Below, piece after piece: positions 1 to 13,134 of a stretch of 64,000 bases of DNA. Within the stretch, counting starts at the first letter, position 1; each line of letters begins with the position of its first letter. The notes below the pieces were generated by a model. It had not been told where the DNA came from. It saw only the letters and a list, made by a program, of their open reading frames with translations, and made no database searches. Where the stretch lies: assembly GCF_008831285.2 (NCBI RefSeq), contig NC_045139.1, positions 18,770,354-18,834,353 on the forward strand, read 5' to 3'. A program made the translations under genes and the position numbers. The stretch comes from Nymphaea colorata. Lineage: Eukaryota > Streptophyta > Magnoliopsida > Nymphaeales > Nymphaeaceae.

Positions 1-1739
1 AAGCATATTCATCAGAAATCCAAAGTGTCTTGAAGCTTTCCATTTGCATTACCTCGGCTACATGACCTCGGCATTTTCATATTGCCTCCTCCAAGCCAAC
101 CCCCATGTTAATGAGGTTGAGGTTCGCTCGAAAATGCTTAAAGCGTAGACTGCTACAGGATTGGTTGCAGTATCTCCCATGATGCTCCTCATGGAATTCT
201 GCAGATTTTACCTCTATCTCTTATTTTCCTACCTTTTCCCTTACAAATGAAAATCCACACTTATCTGGTTTATCAGACTTCATCTTTCTGCTTTTCTAGT
301 TTCTTCCTTACAAAATGAAAATCTATGTCATAATTAGATCATTTCTGGCCTAAAAAACCTCGCTGCAAGATATCTCGATACTGTATTGTCGCCACACAAC
401 ACAATATTGTGAAAGCCACCTTGAAGTCAACTTTGAGTGGGAAAACTAACATTCTGGCTGTAGTTAAGCCAAGCTAAAGCTCCTCTAGCTGATGCTTCGT
501 ACTCTGCTATTAAGGTTGCCTAGGATCTCAAAGCTCAGACCTTCCCCTCGTCTGACCTTAAATTCTTGGTTTCTAACATGTAGCATGAATTTAACATTCA
601 TGGTTTAAACTAAAAATATCTCAAAACACACCTTTTAATGTAGTCTCGGATCTAAGATCCGGAGCTATCAAACGCAACGTAATGGTGGTTGGTTGAGGCC
701 CATGTTAAAGATTTGATCCCATAAATATATGATCCATTGGTGATTGCATGTCGTTTTGGTGTCCAACACAGTCACCATCAGTATACTTTTGAAAGAGAAG
801 GAATTTGGATCTCAAAATCCAGTAGTTCCTTTTATATACCACAAGATCCCGTCGTTTTTAGTATCATTCATACATAAATTGAAGAAGCCTTACTGATAGG
901 CAATATCATGTTGAGCAATTAGAGTAATGCCACCACAATGCCTCTCAAGAAAAATTTCTTGCACTGTACTTAGATATGCTTTAGGGTTTTTTTTGTTTTT
1001 TTCCAATGCCTTGACAGGAAGGCCGAGTACTCATGTTTGCGTCGCCGCTGAGAAAGAACCCCATTAGTGTTGTTTATGGTAACCTCCAAAGTAGACTTGC
1101 TGGAGATAGGGCGTGTCACTTTTATTTCACTTCCAAGGATAAATATTCTCACTTGTTTATGCTCACTTCAACATCCAAAGTAACAAGTCAATTTGAGCAC
1201 GGAAAAATTTAACTTTAGACTCTTTTGACACTAATATTGATAAGAACCAGCCTCATAATTTTTGGAAAAAATTGCTGAAAATCGTCCAATAGACATCCCA
1301 AGTTAATATCCGTTGTCATGCCCATTGAGATCTCAAAGTTTTTAATTTTGTCTTTTGGATTTGGAAAAATATCAACCGCCAAAGGAAGGAAAGATACTAT
1401 TGGCATTTGGTCCAATTTCAGTAAGGGGGTGATTCAATGGTAGAGGAGGAGGTCTCAGATGAACAGTTGAACGCGTTCTGTCTCAGTTGAACTCTCCCCT
1501 CTCAAACACGAGAACGCCTTCAAACCATGCTACTAGTAGTTTTATCCTCCTTTTTTGGTCTTTTGATTGGTGAGATAACAATGGTTGAAGAGAATATCCC
1601 AGACCTTTGGTCTGATATGTTCTTCTCTCCTCTCTAGTAAATGCTGTAAGGTTTAACCTGAACTGAGTTGATTGTTTTCAACAGTTGCAAGTCGGTGTTC
1701 GAGAGCATTTACAAGCCAGAAAGAGGGGATGCCAATATA

Positions 1740-2060
1740 TATGATTTGGATCGGATATCCAACCAAACTGTCATATCGGATTTGTGTTTAAGAAATGACA
1801 TCCGATCAGATTCTGGTATAAATAAATATTCAATCAGATTTTAATTTCAAATAAATATCCTATATCGAATGTTCTTAGACTTTGGAAATCGGCCAAGTTC
1901 AGTTCAAAATTTGGATTCAGATTCAGATATGAATGTAAAAATCAGATACAAACCAGATTCAAATTGTGAAATCAGATTTCGGAATGGAATTCAGATATGG
2001 CCTTTCTTTGTTCTTATAAACCTGAATTTGAATATGAATATGTGAATATCTGAAAAAAAA
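1740..2060. repeat. Degenerate CAGATTC/GGATATC-rich repeat tract
   Basis: Short phrases such as CAGATTC, CAGATAT, GGATTTG and GGATATC recur irregularly, about every 10-25 bases, over some 300 bp. This looks like an old simple-sequence or LTR-derived remnant. No coding potential and no clear boundaries are visible. Confidence 0.5.
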
Positions 2061-2789
2061 AAACGGATACAGTGCTTTTGAGATTAGGGTTCAAGGTTGG
2101 CCCTCAAACGTCATTTGTCAAAACCGAAAGGAAACGCAAATTATCTCTGTCAACCAAACAAATGAAGATGAAGTTCTTTGCAGGCATGCTCGGATGTAGC
2201 ACATCTTTCTCTTCGGCTAGAGGAAGAGGGGTCAAAAGTATTTATAGCAACAATAGGAGCTCTGCTCAGGCTTGTGTGTTGCTCTTAAAACCTAAGACCC
2301 GGAAACCTTAATGCGTTTTTATTCACATATTTTAGTAAGAATGTGCCTAAACCCAGCTATCTTGTTGAAGAAAAAAAGAAGACAGCCCTAAGTAGGCGTA
2401 GGAATCCTCCTAACGGTCAAGTATTTCTTTAATTGTGTTAAGAAAATTTTCATTAGCCACCTTGGATCTTCCATTTCAGAAAAGGTCTTCATATTGCTAA
2501 CTCTCGTTGGTCTGAGTCGCTTTTTATTTAGGCCTTGTTTCTTTCTCTCTCACTTTCCTGTCAAATTGGGTCATTATGCTCAAGATAGCACTCCATTTTT
2601 GTTCTAGCTAGGGATAACGGGCATGCATTTTGTGTACCATCTTCTTACATATTACTTCTATTGAGAACTTCAAAAATGTATTCCATGATTAATTTTGCCA
2701 CTTTAGGTTTAACTGTTTTTGGAATAATGCTTAAAAATAATTTTAGGGGCCAGTATTTAGTTTGTAGTCGTAAAAAGAGTCACCATTTC

Positions 2790-2792
<3 letters not shown>

Positions 2793-2838
<46 letters not shown>
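2793..2838. repeat. (TA)n microsatellite
   Basis: An uninterrupted TA dinucleotide tract of about 23 units. Confidence 0.95.
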
Positions 2839-2840
<2 letters not shown>

Positions 2841-3912
2841 TCTACCGGTTTCTCAGCAGCTTCAAAAAAGGCAACCTCATTCATCATCTTGGGAAAGTCG
2901 TTCACATTTCCATTGGATCATTAATTTACTTTTAAAAAAATGTAGATTTTGACTTGGGCAGTATTTTATAGATGTGAGTCCCCGTTTTTTTCAATCCCAG
3001 GAAATAGAAAGAACAACAAAAAATGTTAAACTTCAATAATGAAAAGGAATCGTATGGGGGAGGTGGGATTGAGTTTGGCCTTGAAAATGGCATGACTACC
3101 CAAGAAAATTCTCTTTCAATAATGCTGGGGCCTATTTCTTATTTATGTATTTGTTGAACTCAAACAAGAAAACTCGTTCAAATCTGCAGAACATTTTTCA
3201 AATCTGCAGAACATTTAACTACAGTTAAGTAACACCAAGTATATTTATATCCCTCAAATTTTGCATTTGTCATGAAAGTGATAGGTGAAGGTGATCTTTT
3301 TTCTCTAAAGAAACTTGATAAGAGAAATTCTCGTAATACCTAGAAATTTTACTTTTCCACATCATAACGGGAGACAATAAACTAAAAAAAAACGAGAGAA
3401 AACTATCCTGCTTTTCTTAGAATCGTTATGTTTCTAAGAAATATGAGCCAGGATGGGAGAACAAAAAATAGAAGTATCGCTCATAGCTAACGTTAGGGAT
3501 TTAAAAGGAACAGATTGAGATTTGACAGAATTATTATGACATTTAATGATCGTATATTGCCTACTCAGACCCCTGAGTTGAATTTAGATTTGGAGATATA
3601 TGTAACCAGATTTTTAGAATCGATATGCTGCTAGATCCCGAGTTCAAATTCAATCGTTATTCAAATTCAGAACTTCTTAACGCTTCCATCTTAGTGGATC
3701 TAGGTTCAGAACATTGTCATCGGTAATACTCAACGTCGAACTTCCACGAGCAGAAGATCAGTGTGATTGGGTAGACCACGTCCCGGAAAACAAGATAGAC
3801 CTCGAATTTGCTGAATTTTTTTTATTAGAAAGAGTCCGAGTACGCATTAATTCCTGTTTCCGCGGCCACGAACTGTGGAAGGAAGAGAGGGAGAGACAGA
3901 CAGAGAGTAAGG

Positions 3913-6900
3913 ATGGATCCGACAAAGGTAAGCGGTTCAACAATTTTTGTCCTTTATTTTGAATCTCTGCTCATGTTTGATCTCATAATTGTGTGGAAAT
4001 TCTCTTTCCTTCGCTTCTTTTGATGCTGTTTTCTTGCCTTCTGTTGCTATTCCAAGTTTATTATTCTCCTTATTATTTTTCTTTTTTGCTTGTTCTCTCG
4101 ATTTTTCCTTGAATATTTGCTCCATGGTGATTCCAGAATGTTCCATCTGGGGCTTTCAACTCCCCATACTTCACCCCCAACTCTGGCGCACCCGTTTGGA
4201 ATAACAACTTCTCTCTGACCATCGGATGCAGAGGTACCTGTTTGCTTCCATTACTTTCTCTTCATTTTTCACCTCAATCATGTTCCTTCGGATTAATGTG
4301 GCTGAGTTTAGAGATTTATGCGATTGCCCATTTGCTCCGTTTGGTTTGAGGTTTTATTACTGTTGGGAATTTACGTCATTTAATGTTGGTTAGTTTGTTT
4401 TTTTCTTTTATCCTGGTCGTCTATTGTCATTAATTAGTCGATTGCGTCGGCATCGTGATTCGATCACAGTGTCTTGGCGGGCGAGTTTAAACTGTCACGC
4501 TCTTTTTGGTAATGGAACTCCAGATTTTTGCCATCAATTTGGCATAGTGAAGGTGAAATTCTCGCCTTCTTCTTGTGTCCTTTTCGTTTTTCCATAATTA
4601 TGCAGTTATTTTGCATTTAATTTTTCTTTTTGTAGGGCCAATTCTGCTGGAGGATTATCACCTGAATGAAAAACTTGCCAACTTTGATAGGGAGAGGATA
4701 CCAGAGGCGTGTTGTTCATGCTAGAGGAGCTAGTGCGAAGGGTTTCTTTGAGGTCACCCATGATGTTTCTCACCTAACATGCGCTGATTCCCTCCGAGCA
4801 CCAGGAGTTCAAACTCCTGTTATTGTTCGGCTCTCAACTGTTATTCATGAACGTGGTAGCCCAGAGAGGCAGAGACCCTCGTGGTTTTTCCGTTAAGTTT
4901 TACACAAGGGAGGTATGTCAGAAAGCTATTCAAGAAGATTGTTGCTATTGATTCTATGATTGAACATTCATTGGCAGGCATATTTCCTCTATTCTTATGT
5001 GTAATAAGATTATTTTTCCATCACAATGCCTGAAATTTTATGATATTAAGGTTTAAGCTTTAGATTTGCTTGAAAGAGGTCAGCATCCAAAAGATCTCTC
5101 ATATTTTCCTTTGCTTTTGTTGTATGATCACATGCATATTTTCCGTCGTCATGACAATACTCTTTTTTGGCTGAATGAAGCATCTATTGGTTGTAGGACA
5201 ACTTTGATATGGTTGGCAATAATTTCCCTGTCTTCTTCATTCGTAATGGAATCAAGTTCCCTGACATGGTGCATAGCTTGAAGCCCTACCAAAGATTCAT
5301 ATACAGGAGAATTGTAGGATTCTTGACTTCTTTTCTCATCACCCTGAAAGCTTGCACATATTCACTTTTCTCGTTGATGATGTTGGTATTCCAGCAGATT
5401 ACAGACATATGGAAGGCTTTGGGGTGAATACTTATACTATGCTCAATAAGGCAGGATGGGCAGTTTCTGTCAAATTCCACTGAAACCCACATGTAGAGTG
5501 AAGTCCTTGTTGGATGACGAGGCTGTAATGGTTGAGGTACCAACCACAGTCATGCTACTAAGGATCTTCATGACTCCATTGCTGCTGGAAAGTTTCCTGA
5601 ATGGAAAGTATTCATCCCAACCGTTCCACCTGAAGATGTCGACAAGTTTGAATTTGACCCCTTGGACGTTACCAAGACGTGGCCAGAGGACATACTACCC
5701 CTTCAGCCAGTTGGTCGCTTGGTCTTCAACAAGAACATTGATTACTTCTTTAACGAGAACGAGCAATTCGCCTTTTTCCCTGCCATTTTTGTACCAGGAA
5801 TTTATTATTCAGAAGACAAATTGCTGCAAAGAAGGACCTTCTCATATGCAGGATAGAAGCACCGTCTTGGACCAAGTTATCTGATGCTTCCAGCAAATGC
5901 TCCAAAGTGCTCTCACCATAACAATCATTATGATGGACACATGAATTTATGCACTGGGATGAATCGGTATGCATTTTCATTGTTAACCCCAGGTCTTTTT
6001 GATAGTTTTCCCAATTAAAGCAAGGCCTGATCACACTATTCAATCATAATTGATGTCAATCTTTTCCTGATTTGCCGTCTATAATCAGCTTAACCTAATC
6101 CTATGAGAACTCTTTTAGGCCTCTGTTTAGTGCCACTTAGATTTTCTGCTTACCAATGATTCATGAGGTGTCCTGTCCTGTATCATCTTTTGTTGGCTTC
6201 TTATTTATTTGACAATTTCAACTCAATAACTTTTCAGGTTGATTACTTCCCTTCGAGGTTTGATCCAGTGTGTCATGCTGAGAGATATCCTATTCCACCT
6301 TACAACATTGTTGAAAGGAGGGAGAAGGTATGCTTTGGTGAAGCTTGTTATATATGTTGAGGCCGTGTATGAAAATTCATGTGTCATTTTAATAATGATA
6401 AAAGATGTCTATGATTAATACAAAAAAAAAAACTTTTATTGGAACAAAAAAGGAAACTGCAAAAAAAGGATTTGAGAATTTGATAAAGGTAAAATTTATC
6501 AGTTTCAGTCTATATATACATATGGTTATGACCAATATACCTTTTAAGCACTAAAAAAGTATTTTCGTTTTTTGTTCCGCTTATAATTTTATCTCATAAA
6601 TATTTTATTATCTCATAAATGTTATCTCATACTTATGTTTAGCGTTATTTCATACATCCGTCTATTATCTTATTATCTCATAAATATTTTATTATTTCAT
6701 AAACATCATCTCATATTTATGTTATCTCATACATCCATCTATTATCTCATAAGCCTTTTGTTATCTTATAAACATTATCTCATTTATGTTTAGTGTTATC
6801 TCATACATTTATCAATTTGCTCATTATCTCACAAATCTTTTATTATTTCATACACTATCTCATGTTTATTTTTTATTTCATACATAGTTGTTATCTCACG

Positions 6901-7410
6901 CACGTGCATATGTAATGCTTGGGCATAGAAGTAAATGTATATATCATAGTATAGTTCACATCTGGCATACGTTCGTTACATACACGGTGCGACGTATCTA
7001 ATTCTTTGGGAGCAAAACACGTGGGTCTTTTCACCAGTTATTCGTTTCTCCTCAATTTGAAACATACTTCAAACATACTTTGTAAACGAACGTGCAGTGT
7101 GTCCATATTGGGAAAGAGAACAATTTCTAGCAGCCAAGAGAGAGATATTGTCCATTCGCTCGAAACAGGTTGGTGATGCGTCCCGCCTCTGGAGTTATTA
7201 TTGTCTGTTTCTTGGCAAGCAAGAGAGGTTCATCCATCGATGGGCTGAAGCGTTGTCTGACGCAAGAGTGACTCACTAATTACGAAGCGTTTGGCTGTCA
7301 TACTGGTCTTAGGTTGGCTTTTACTTTTTATTGCTTCAGTCTCTCTTAATCTTATTCGCCAGCTTTGGAAAAGTCGATCCTAATGCGAGCCGTCCCACCC
7401 ACACCAGCGA
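3913..7410 (+). pseudogene. Catalase pseudogene, intron-containing, multiply frameshifted
   Basis: Catalase (peroxisomal haem enzyme, 2 H2O2 to 2 H2O + O2), inactivated. Recognisable exons are 3913-3927 (MDPTK), 4137-4233 ([10 protein letters not shown]), 4636-4912 ([13 protein letters not shown] with the active-site His), 5197-5966 ([13 protein letters not shown] with the Asn; [22 protein letters not shown] haem-Tyr region), 6238-6327 (YFPSRFDP) and 7098 to about 7310 (QERFIHRW). GT/AG borders remain. A degenerate SRL-like C-terminus may lie near 7360-7410 after a relic intron. Lesions: one extra base at 4707; two bases lost near 4875; one lost near 5287; one lost in the Trp codon at 5481, giving TGA; one lost near 5534; TAG at 5854-5856 just after the haem-Tyr motif; TAG at 7128-7130; about 50 extra bases in the last exon near 7170-7220; TAA at 7277-7279. 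Retained introns rule out a processed copy; this is a decayed gene duplicate. It is tail to tail with NPC1. Confidence 0.95.
6570..6905. repeat. Degenerate TTATCTCATAAAT tandem tract
   Basis: The phrase TTATCTCATA, or a close variant (TTATTTCATA, TTATCTTATA), recurs about 15-20 times in roughly 330 bp, often followed by AAT or CAT. It lies in the last large intron of the catalase relic (6328-7097). Spacing is irregular, so this is an eroded minisatellite. Confidence 0.8.
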
Positions 7411-8194
7411 GTGCAGACACGCCCACGCCCAGAGAAACACACCGTTCCTATAATTTGGACATTGCGAAATGTAAGCACTTGTCTGTTTACCTGAAAATGG
7501 GCTTTTGTAAAATAACTCCTAAAATACTGAAATTTCTTAACTTGATTTTTCAGATAAGTGGACATCCTATATAATTATCTGATTTATATATCAACGCCCA
7601 GAAGCTTTATATAGACACCCACACAACTAAATTCCAACTTACAGAGAAAGGACACAATGACAGCTTCTCTATATCTTGTTGTACATTCTTCGTCATTAAA
7701 TGAAAAAGGAGACTGATCACAACAACACTGGGGGCCATAGTGGACGATTTTTGGAGCCATGGAAACATCGAGGTCCACCTTCATTTGGTCAAACATGATT
7801 TGGTGGTAATATTTGACTGACAGTCAGCTCGTCCAGCTATAACTCAATCCCTTTTGAGTCTTGCCTATCTGTTAACATGGAAGCCTGCAATTTAGTCTGA
7901 CGCACCGATCCCAAGCAGATGACTAATGAGATTAGCTACTCCTGTGCAAGCGTCACAAAAAACTCACAACTCTAATCTAATTTATGCAAAAGGAGACCAA
8001 CTACTTGGTCTATTTGATAAATATGCTAAAATAGGCTTTGGAAATTCAAGGCCACCAACCATGCCGAGACATGGATGCACAGGCCCACGGACCTGACCCC
8101 TTACCTTCTTTTGGATTGAAGCCTCTATAGGACAAATGATTGCGATTATCCAGAATATCACAAACAATTAAAGCTCAATAAAGAAGGCGAAGTT
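7411..8194. other. Short intergenic gap between catalase relic and NPC1 3' end
   Basis: No gene or repeat is recognised. The two genes converge here. Confidence 0.6.
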
Positions 8195-8200
8195 TTTATT
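8195..8200 (-). terminator. Candidate poly(A) signal AATAAA of NPC1
   Basis: AATAAA on the minus strand, about 145 bases downstream of the NPC1 stop codon (8346-8348). The position suits a plant 3' UTR. Plant poly(A) signals are loose, so this is a plausible candidate only. Confidence 0.45.
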
Positions 8201-8345
8201 AGGAAGAAGCGTAATACATACATGGCATTTATACAGCAGATAAATTAATTACATGGCGCAAGCCAAAACAGAACAATATTTCACCTGTAATGCTATTTAC
8301 TTGGCATAAGGCCATAAGACCATGATTCCCTAGTTGAATCACAAG

Positions 8346-9864
8346 CTAGCTAGAAGAAGCAGTGGAGGCACTCGGTTGACTTGATTCAACAACCTTGTGT
8401 CTCGATGGTGGGCCGCAAATGCTCAACACAACCTGGATATTAGATAGATTTATTTCTTCGTGTCATCTCATCACATCCACAAAACAGTATCACCACCAAG
8501 CTATATAAAAATATGAAAACATATTGTATCCCCACAAGCTATATTAATATCTGAAAACATAGAAGTTAAAGGAACTCACCGGCAAGAATACTAGCCCATG
8601 TAAGAATCCAATAAGGACAAGAGCGAGGTACATTTGGAAATAATAAACCTACACAATGGAAAACGATGAGTCCCAAGGGGAAAGGCTCTTATAGAAGCGT
8701 TTCGGAGAATTACTCATAACACATGAGAAGTAATAGGGAAACAAATCGGCCTTTAAAAAGTCCAAGATCTGCTGCTACATACCACGAAGATTTCAGAACG
8801 GGCAAAACGAAGAACGATCACACCTACAAGTTTGGTAAGTGTAATGCCGCTGCAAGTCATCAAAGCAGAGCTTCTCAGTAAATCGATTTATCAACAAAGA
8901 AATCAGCGAACAAACGAAAGAAAACAAATAGCCAACGGCAAACTGTTCTCCCAAATTTTTTATTGAAAAAAGCAACAAAAATTGTTATACTACCTGAAGA
9001 CCGAAGCACCCATGGTTCTAAGTGCTTCTCGCATTCTCTCTGCTTTATCTCCATGGCTTAACTGGAAAGAGAAGAAAAAAGAGAAATAGTGAGTTTGAAG
9101 AAAATAATCCCATGAATTGGGTCATATCATATATCACCCATCAGATAAACTGCAGGCACCAAAGCTTGACCAAACGAGAGAATTGGAATCATAAACACAT
9201 ATAAAAAGGAACTACTGCAACCAACAGGAACAAAGGAGAGAGCAATCAATGCATTTTATTATTATGAAAATTAGAAGTGTTGCGAAAAGAAACAAATCAC
9301 AAACAAATAAAGGAAAAGAATCACAAATTTGAGCAGGAAAGCAACTAATGAGTAATTGCAAAAAATTAGTCACTAAAACATCAAAGCATGCAACAAAAAT
9401 TACTACAAAGGAAAAATCATCCCAAAAAGTATGCTAAGATGCTGCTGCTAAAAGAGAAAGGAAATATTTGTCCTAATTTACTGTTTCTAGATTTGCATGG
9501 ATTAGAAGATCATGGTAGGGATGGTACTAACCACAAAGGCATGTGTTATATGAACACAAAATTCAACTGCAATACCCACAGACATCACCAGGTTCACAAC
9601 AGAGACTGCATTCAATTGAATCCCCAAAAGCGCCATTATCCCCTGCAGACATGCAGCACCATAATTTTAAGACAAAATTACGTGATCAAAATTACATGCC
9701 ATCAACACTATAAACCCGATGTAGCATTATTTTGCTATCAACAGAATATATCCAAAACATGTCCTTTTTGTGATCATCACCTGTTTCGTGGACAGCGTTA
9801 AACTAAAAAGCACCCTATGAAGAAGAATTTAGAAATTATATATGACAAAAGAAAACAAACACCG

Positions 9865-9912
<48 letters not shown>

Positions 9913-12900
9913 GCTAGGATGGAAGCTGCCTACCATTATATCCAAGACAATCATAGCTAATACCAGTAAAATGATTGTTGAGATCCACAAGCTGCATATC
10001 AAAAGAAAAAGCAAATAAATGAAAGCACCAAACACTCAACAAATTAGGAGGAAGCTACAATGTTAATACCTCAAAAGTTTAGCCCATATTTACGAGTGTA
10101 AGAAACCTTGAGGGACTTATTAAGGGGATTGTTAAGTGATTGGTTGTCCTAGTTCCTAAGCTTTTTCAGACTGTAAACAAAACTGCTAAGAGGCAGGTCA
10201 GAATTCACAAATCGGGTGCCGAGCCTGATGCGGGAGTAGGCCGGGTTGCTACAATGGTACCAGTCAAACCTAGGGTCCCACACATGTAAACTTGTGTGCT
10301 TTAAGAAGGTGAATTGTATCACCTCAAAATTTGAGTCCCGCATTTAAGAATGTGAGGAAACTTGGGGGACTTATTAAAGGGGTTGTTTAAGTGATTGGCT
10401 TTCTTGATTTCTATTTTTTTTTTGGCTTGAAACCAAAACTAATAGGGGGCGAGTTTGAATCCACCAAATTGGGAACCTTCGCTCAATGTGGAAGTGGGTT
10501 GGGTTGTTACACAGAAAATATGTAACAAAAGTATGATAGAAAAAAAACTAAGGCTAACAATAAATCAATTAAAACATAATATGAAGAAAAAATGCATACC
10601 TGGAGGTAATAACAAGGCATACGATAAACACAGTACCTGAAAACATTACAACAGAGTCATTCCAACAAAAGATAGATGTGAAAAGTAAAAATAATATAAG
10701 AATCTCCCAAACAAAAAGAATTAACATATCTTTGCATGCACATTGAGTGACAATAATGGAATTCATGTCTTCTACATGTTAAAGATTATAATGTCATATG
10801 TCTGTGGACACTCATTTATGACATGCAAAGAGAGAGAAAGAGTTTTTATATACTACAAAAACAGTAACCACACACACATTACAGACAAAATAAAACGAAA
10901 AGGAATTATGTTGGACGACAAAATAACTTTTAAGCAAGATAAAACATGATGCCTTGCACCAACCAATCAATAATTTCACTCCACCTCATTAAGTTTCAAT
11001 ATTTTTCCTGTCTGGAGATAATGCAGCACTGTTTGCTGCTGCATGACATTTCCATGAAGGTAGCACATAATTAATTGTGTCACCAAACAGATTGCCAGCA
11101 TGCAAATCCTCTCTTTTAATAGTGCTCTGAAAAAATTTGGACAAGAAAACTATCTTGCCTATCATTAGACAAGTGTTGGAGAAAAGAGAGATCTTAAGAA
11201 CTACAGAGGGCCAAGTGCAGCCGGATGGAAGAGTACATGAAATGAAAAGGAAAATAAACATGGCCAGCAGGGCATTGAACATGTATACACACACACAATG
11301 CAAGATTAACAAATTTGTTAGTGTTTATTAATTTACGAATAAACAAATAGTAATTAAACATAAATATAGTTACATTAAAACAATTTTTATTTTAGTTCCC
11401 TTTCTATATACTGATTAAGGAACTGATCACTTTTCTAATCTTGATATGCTACCCTATTGCCTTTTAAATCTTCAATATTTTTTAAATACTTTTATTTCCT
11501 AAATTTGACGACAATAGACTAGGTCAAGGTTGACTAAGCCCACTTTCCAGATAAATATGCCCTGGTGCTTACCCAGGCTTTGTTGATGCATCACACTCCC
11601 TCTTGACTTATACTACTAGATACATCCAGCATTTTCAAAGTTAAACTTCACACAAAAAAAAAGGAAGTAACGTCGGTTCCTAATATTGACCTGAATCATC
11701 TGCAACAGTTACATATCTAGGGTAAGCAACAATTAACAAATGATAGAAGTGACCACAAAAACAAAACGACCCCATAGACAAGAGGAATTCAACAAGAAAA
11801 CTTTTGAACAGGATCAGTAGTCTGCAGCAACTCTGCATGGGAAATACTAACCAAGAGCTATGCAAATGTTGATCAATGCCGTTTTCCATATGTTAAGATA
11901 CTGTTCAAAGAATATGTAAAACACGGAATACGGAAATACTTCAATCTGCAACAGACAAGAATGAACACAGAATCTTCAGGACCTCAAACTCATACAGTTA
12001 GCAGTGAAACAAGCAAACGTAAGAAATTAGTAAGAGAAAACAAACCACATTTTCCCAGGAAAGCAAGCAAAGAGAGAGGTGCTTGTAAGAAATTAGAAAA
12101 GAAAAGGAAATGTCATGTAAAAGAAATTAGAAAATAAAAAGGCATATTCCTTATAAAATAATTGTAGTATACAACAAAATGAAGAAGTTATAATCCACCA
12201 AAATGAACAGCTAACAACTCATCACATGCTAGAACAAAAAAGGCACATTCCTCGTGACAAAGAAGTAATAATCCACTAAAATCAACAGCTATCAAGTATT
12301 AAATCATCACAAGCTAATCAAGTTTACCAGCTTTCTCTGCCATTGTCAAACTAACAGCTTGCCCACAAGCAATTATCAGCCAAAAGACTTCATGTGACAG
12401 GAACAAACATGACAACAAGTACCCATCACCTCAGAAAGTCGGAAAAGCTTTCTACTAGGGCTGTTTGGGCGGGTCTGGGCCTGCTTTGGTATGGGTATCA
12501 TGTTGTCATCTAATTTGCAACAAATTGGTTCCGGGTCTAGGTCTATTTGAATTGTACCAATCAAAACTGTACCAGTTAAGATAATAAACATGTTATTAGG
12601 GCACAAAACACATGTCGCAAACGTATCACTTGCTGCCCTATCTCTCTTATTGTTCCTCCTCATCTGTCTTCTTCTTCATCTTCTTTTCTGTGTTGTATGA
12701 TTGCTAGACAGGGGATTGTCCAGTCTATCTCCACAGTAATCGGTGCAATTCTTTTCAATTCGCATTTTCCTTTTCCCCTTGCCAAGCTTGGTAGCACAAG
12801 CTTGTAACTCGAGCAAGGGCCCATGGGATCATTTCCTTTCCCCTCCCTACTTTGTTCTGATTGGTTCCCTGAGATTAAAGCCATGCAGCCACTCCTTTGC

Positions 12901-13134
12901 CAACTAAAGCTTCTCCTTCCCAAGAGTAAATTAAACATACTTGGACATTTAGGCAAAGTAATGCACTTTTCACAGTATATCTTGGAAAATATTCTCAAGA
13001 AATGGTTTAGATTCTTGAAAAGTGATCATTGGAGGTCAAAATTTTGAGCTGAAAATATGGCCATTTACCTTTAATGAGTCAGAAACCACAGAAGCAAATT
13101 TTTTTGCAGCACGCATTGAATTTACATAATCAAC
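8346..13134 (-). CDS. NPC1: NPC1 exons 31-39: C-terminal transmembrane bundle
   Basis: Residues 1075-1292. Strings seen: [11 protein letters not shown] (31), [14 protein letters not shown] (32), [11 protein letters not shown] (33), [16 protein letters not shown] (34), [15 protein letters not shown] then [15 protein letters not shown] (35), [15 protein letters not shown] (36), [16 protein letters not shown] (37), [19 protein letters not shown] (38) and [13 protein letters not shown] followed by a Ser-rich tail (39). The C-terminus ends in ASTASSS and lacks the LLNF-type dileucine lysosomal signal of mammalian NPC1. The stop is TAG at 8346-8348. Confidence 0.95.

Larger units (their letters stand above)
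1..3912. other. Intergenic DNA upstream of the catalase relic
   Basis: I see no gene I can support in this stretch. The longest open frames (about 60-87 codons) show no family resemblance and look like chance. Visible features are a degenerate AT-rich repeat (1740-2060), a TA microsatellite (2793-2838) and a 22-bp direct repeat near 3182-3220 built on the phrase AAATCTGCAGAACATTT. The last 250 bases (about 3660-3912) would be the 5' leader and promoter side of the catalase relic. I could not pick out a convincing TATA box. Confidence 0.6.

Noticed and set aside
360-600. Possible retroelement RNase H remnant
   Set aside because: A loose resemblance of one frame (ADASYSAIKVA) is too weak to support, and no neighbouring pol motifs are present.
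3714-3962. 82-codon open frame overlapping catalase exon 1
   Set aside because: It runs through the catalase exon 1 donor in a different frame and has no homology.
3913-7410. Catalase frameshifts as assembly errors
   Set aside because: NPC1 coding sequence in the same window has no indels over 39 exons, so systematic base error is unlikely.
9388-9801. 137-codon plus-strand open frame
   Set aside because: It lies antisense across NPC1 exon 35 and its introns and has no independent support.
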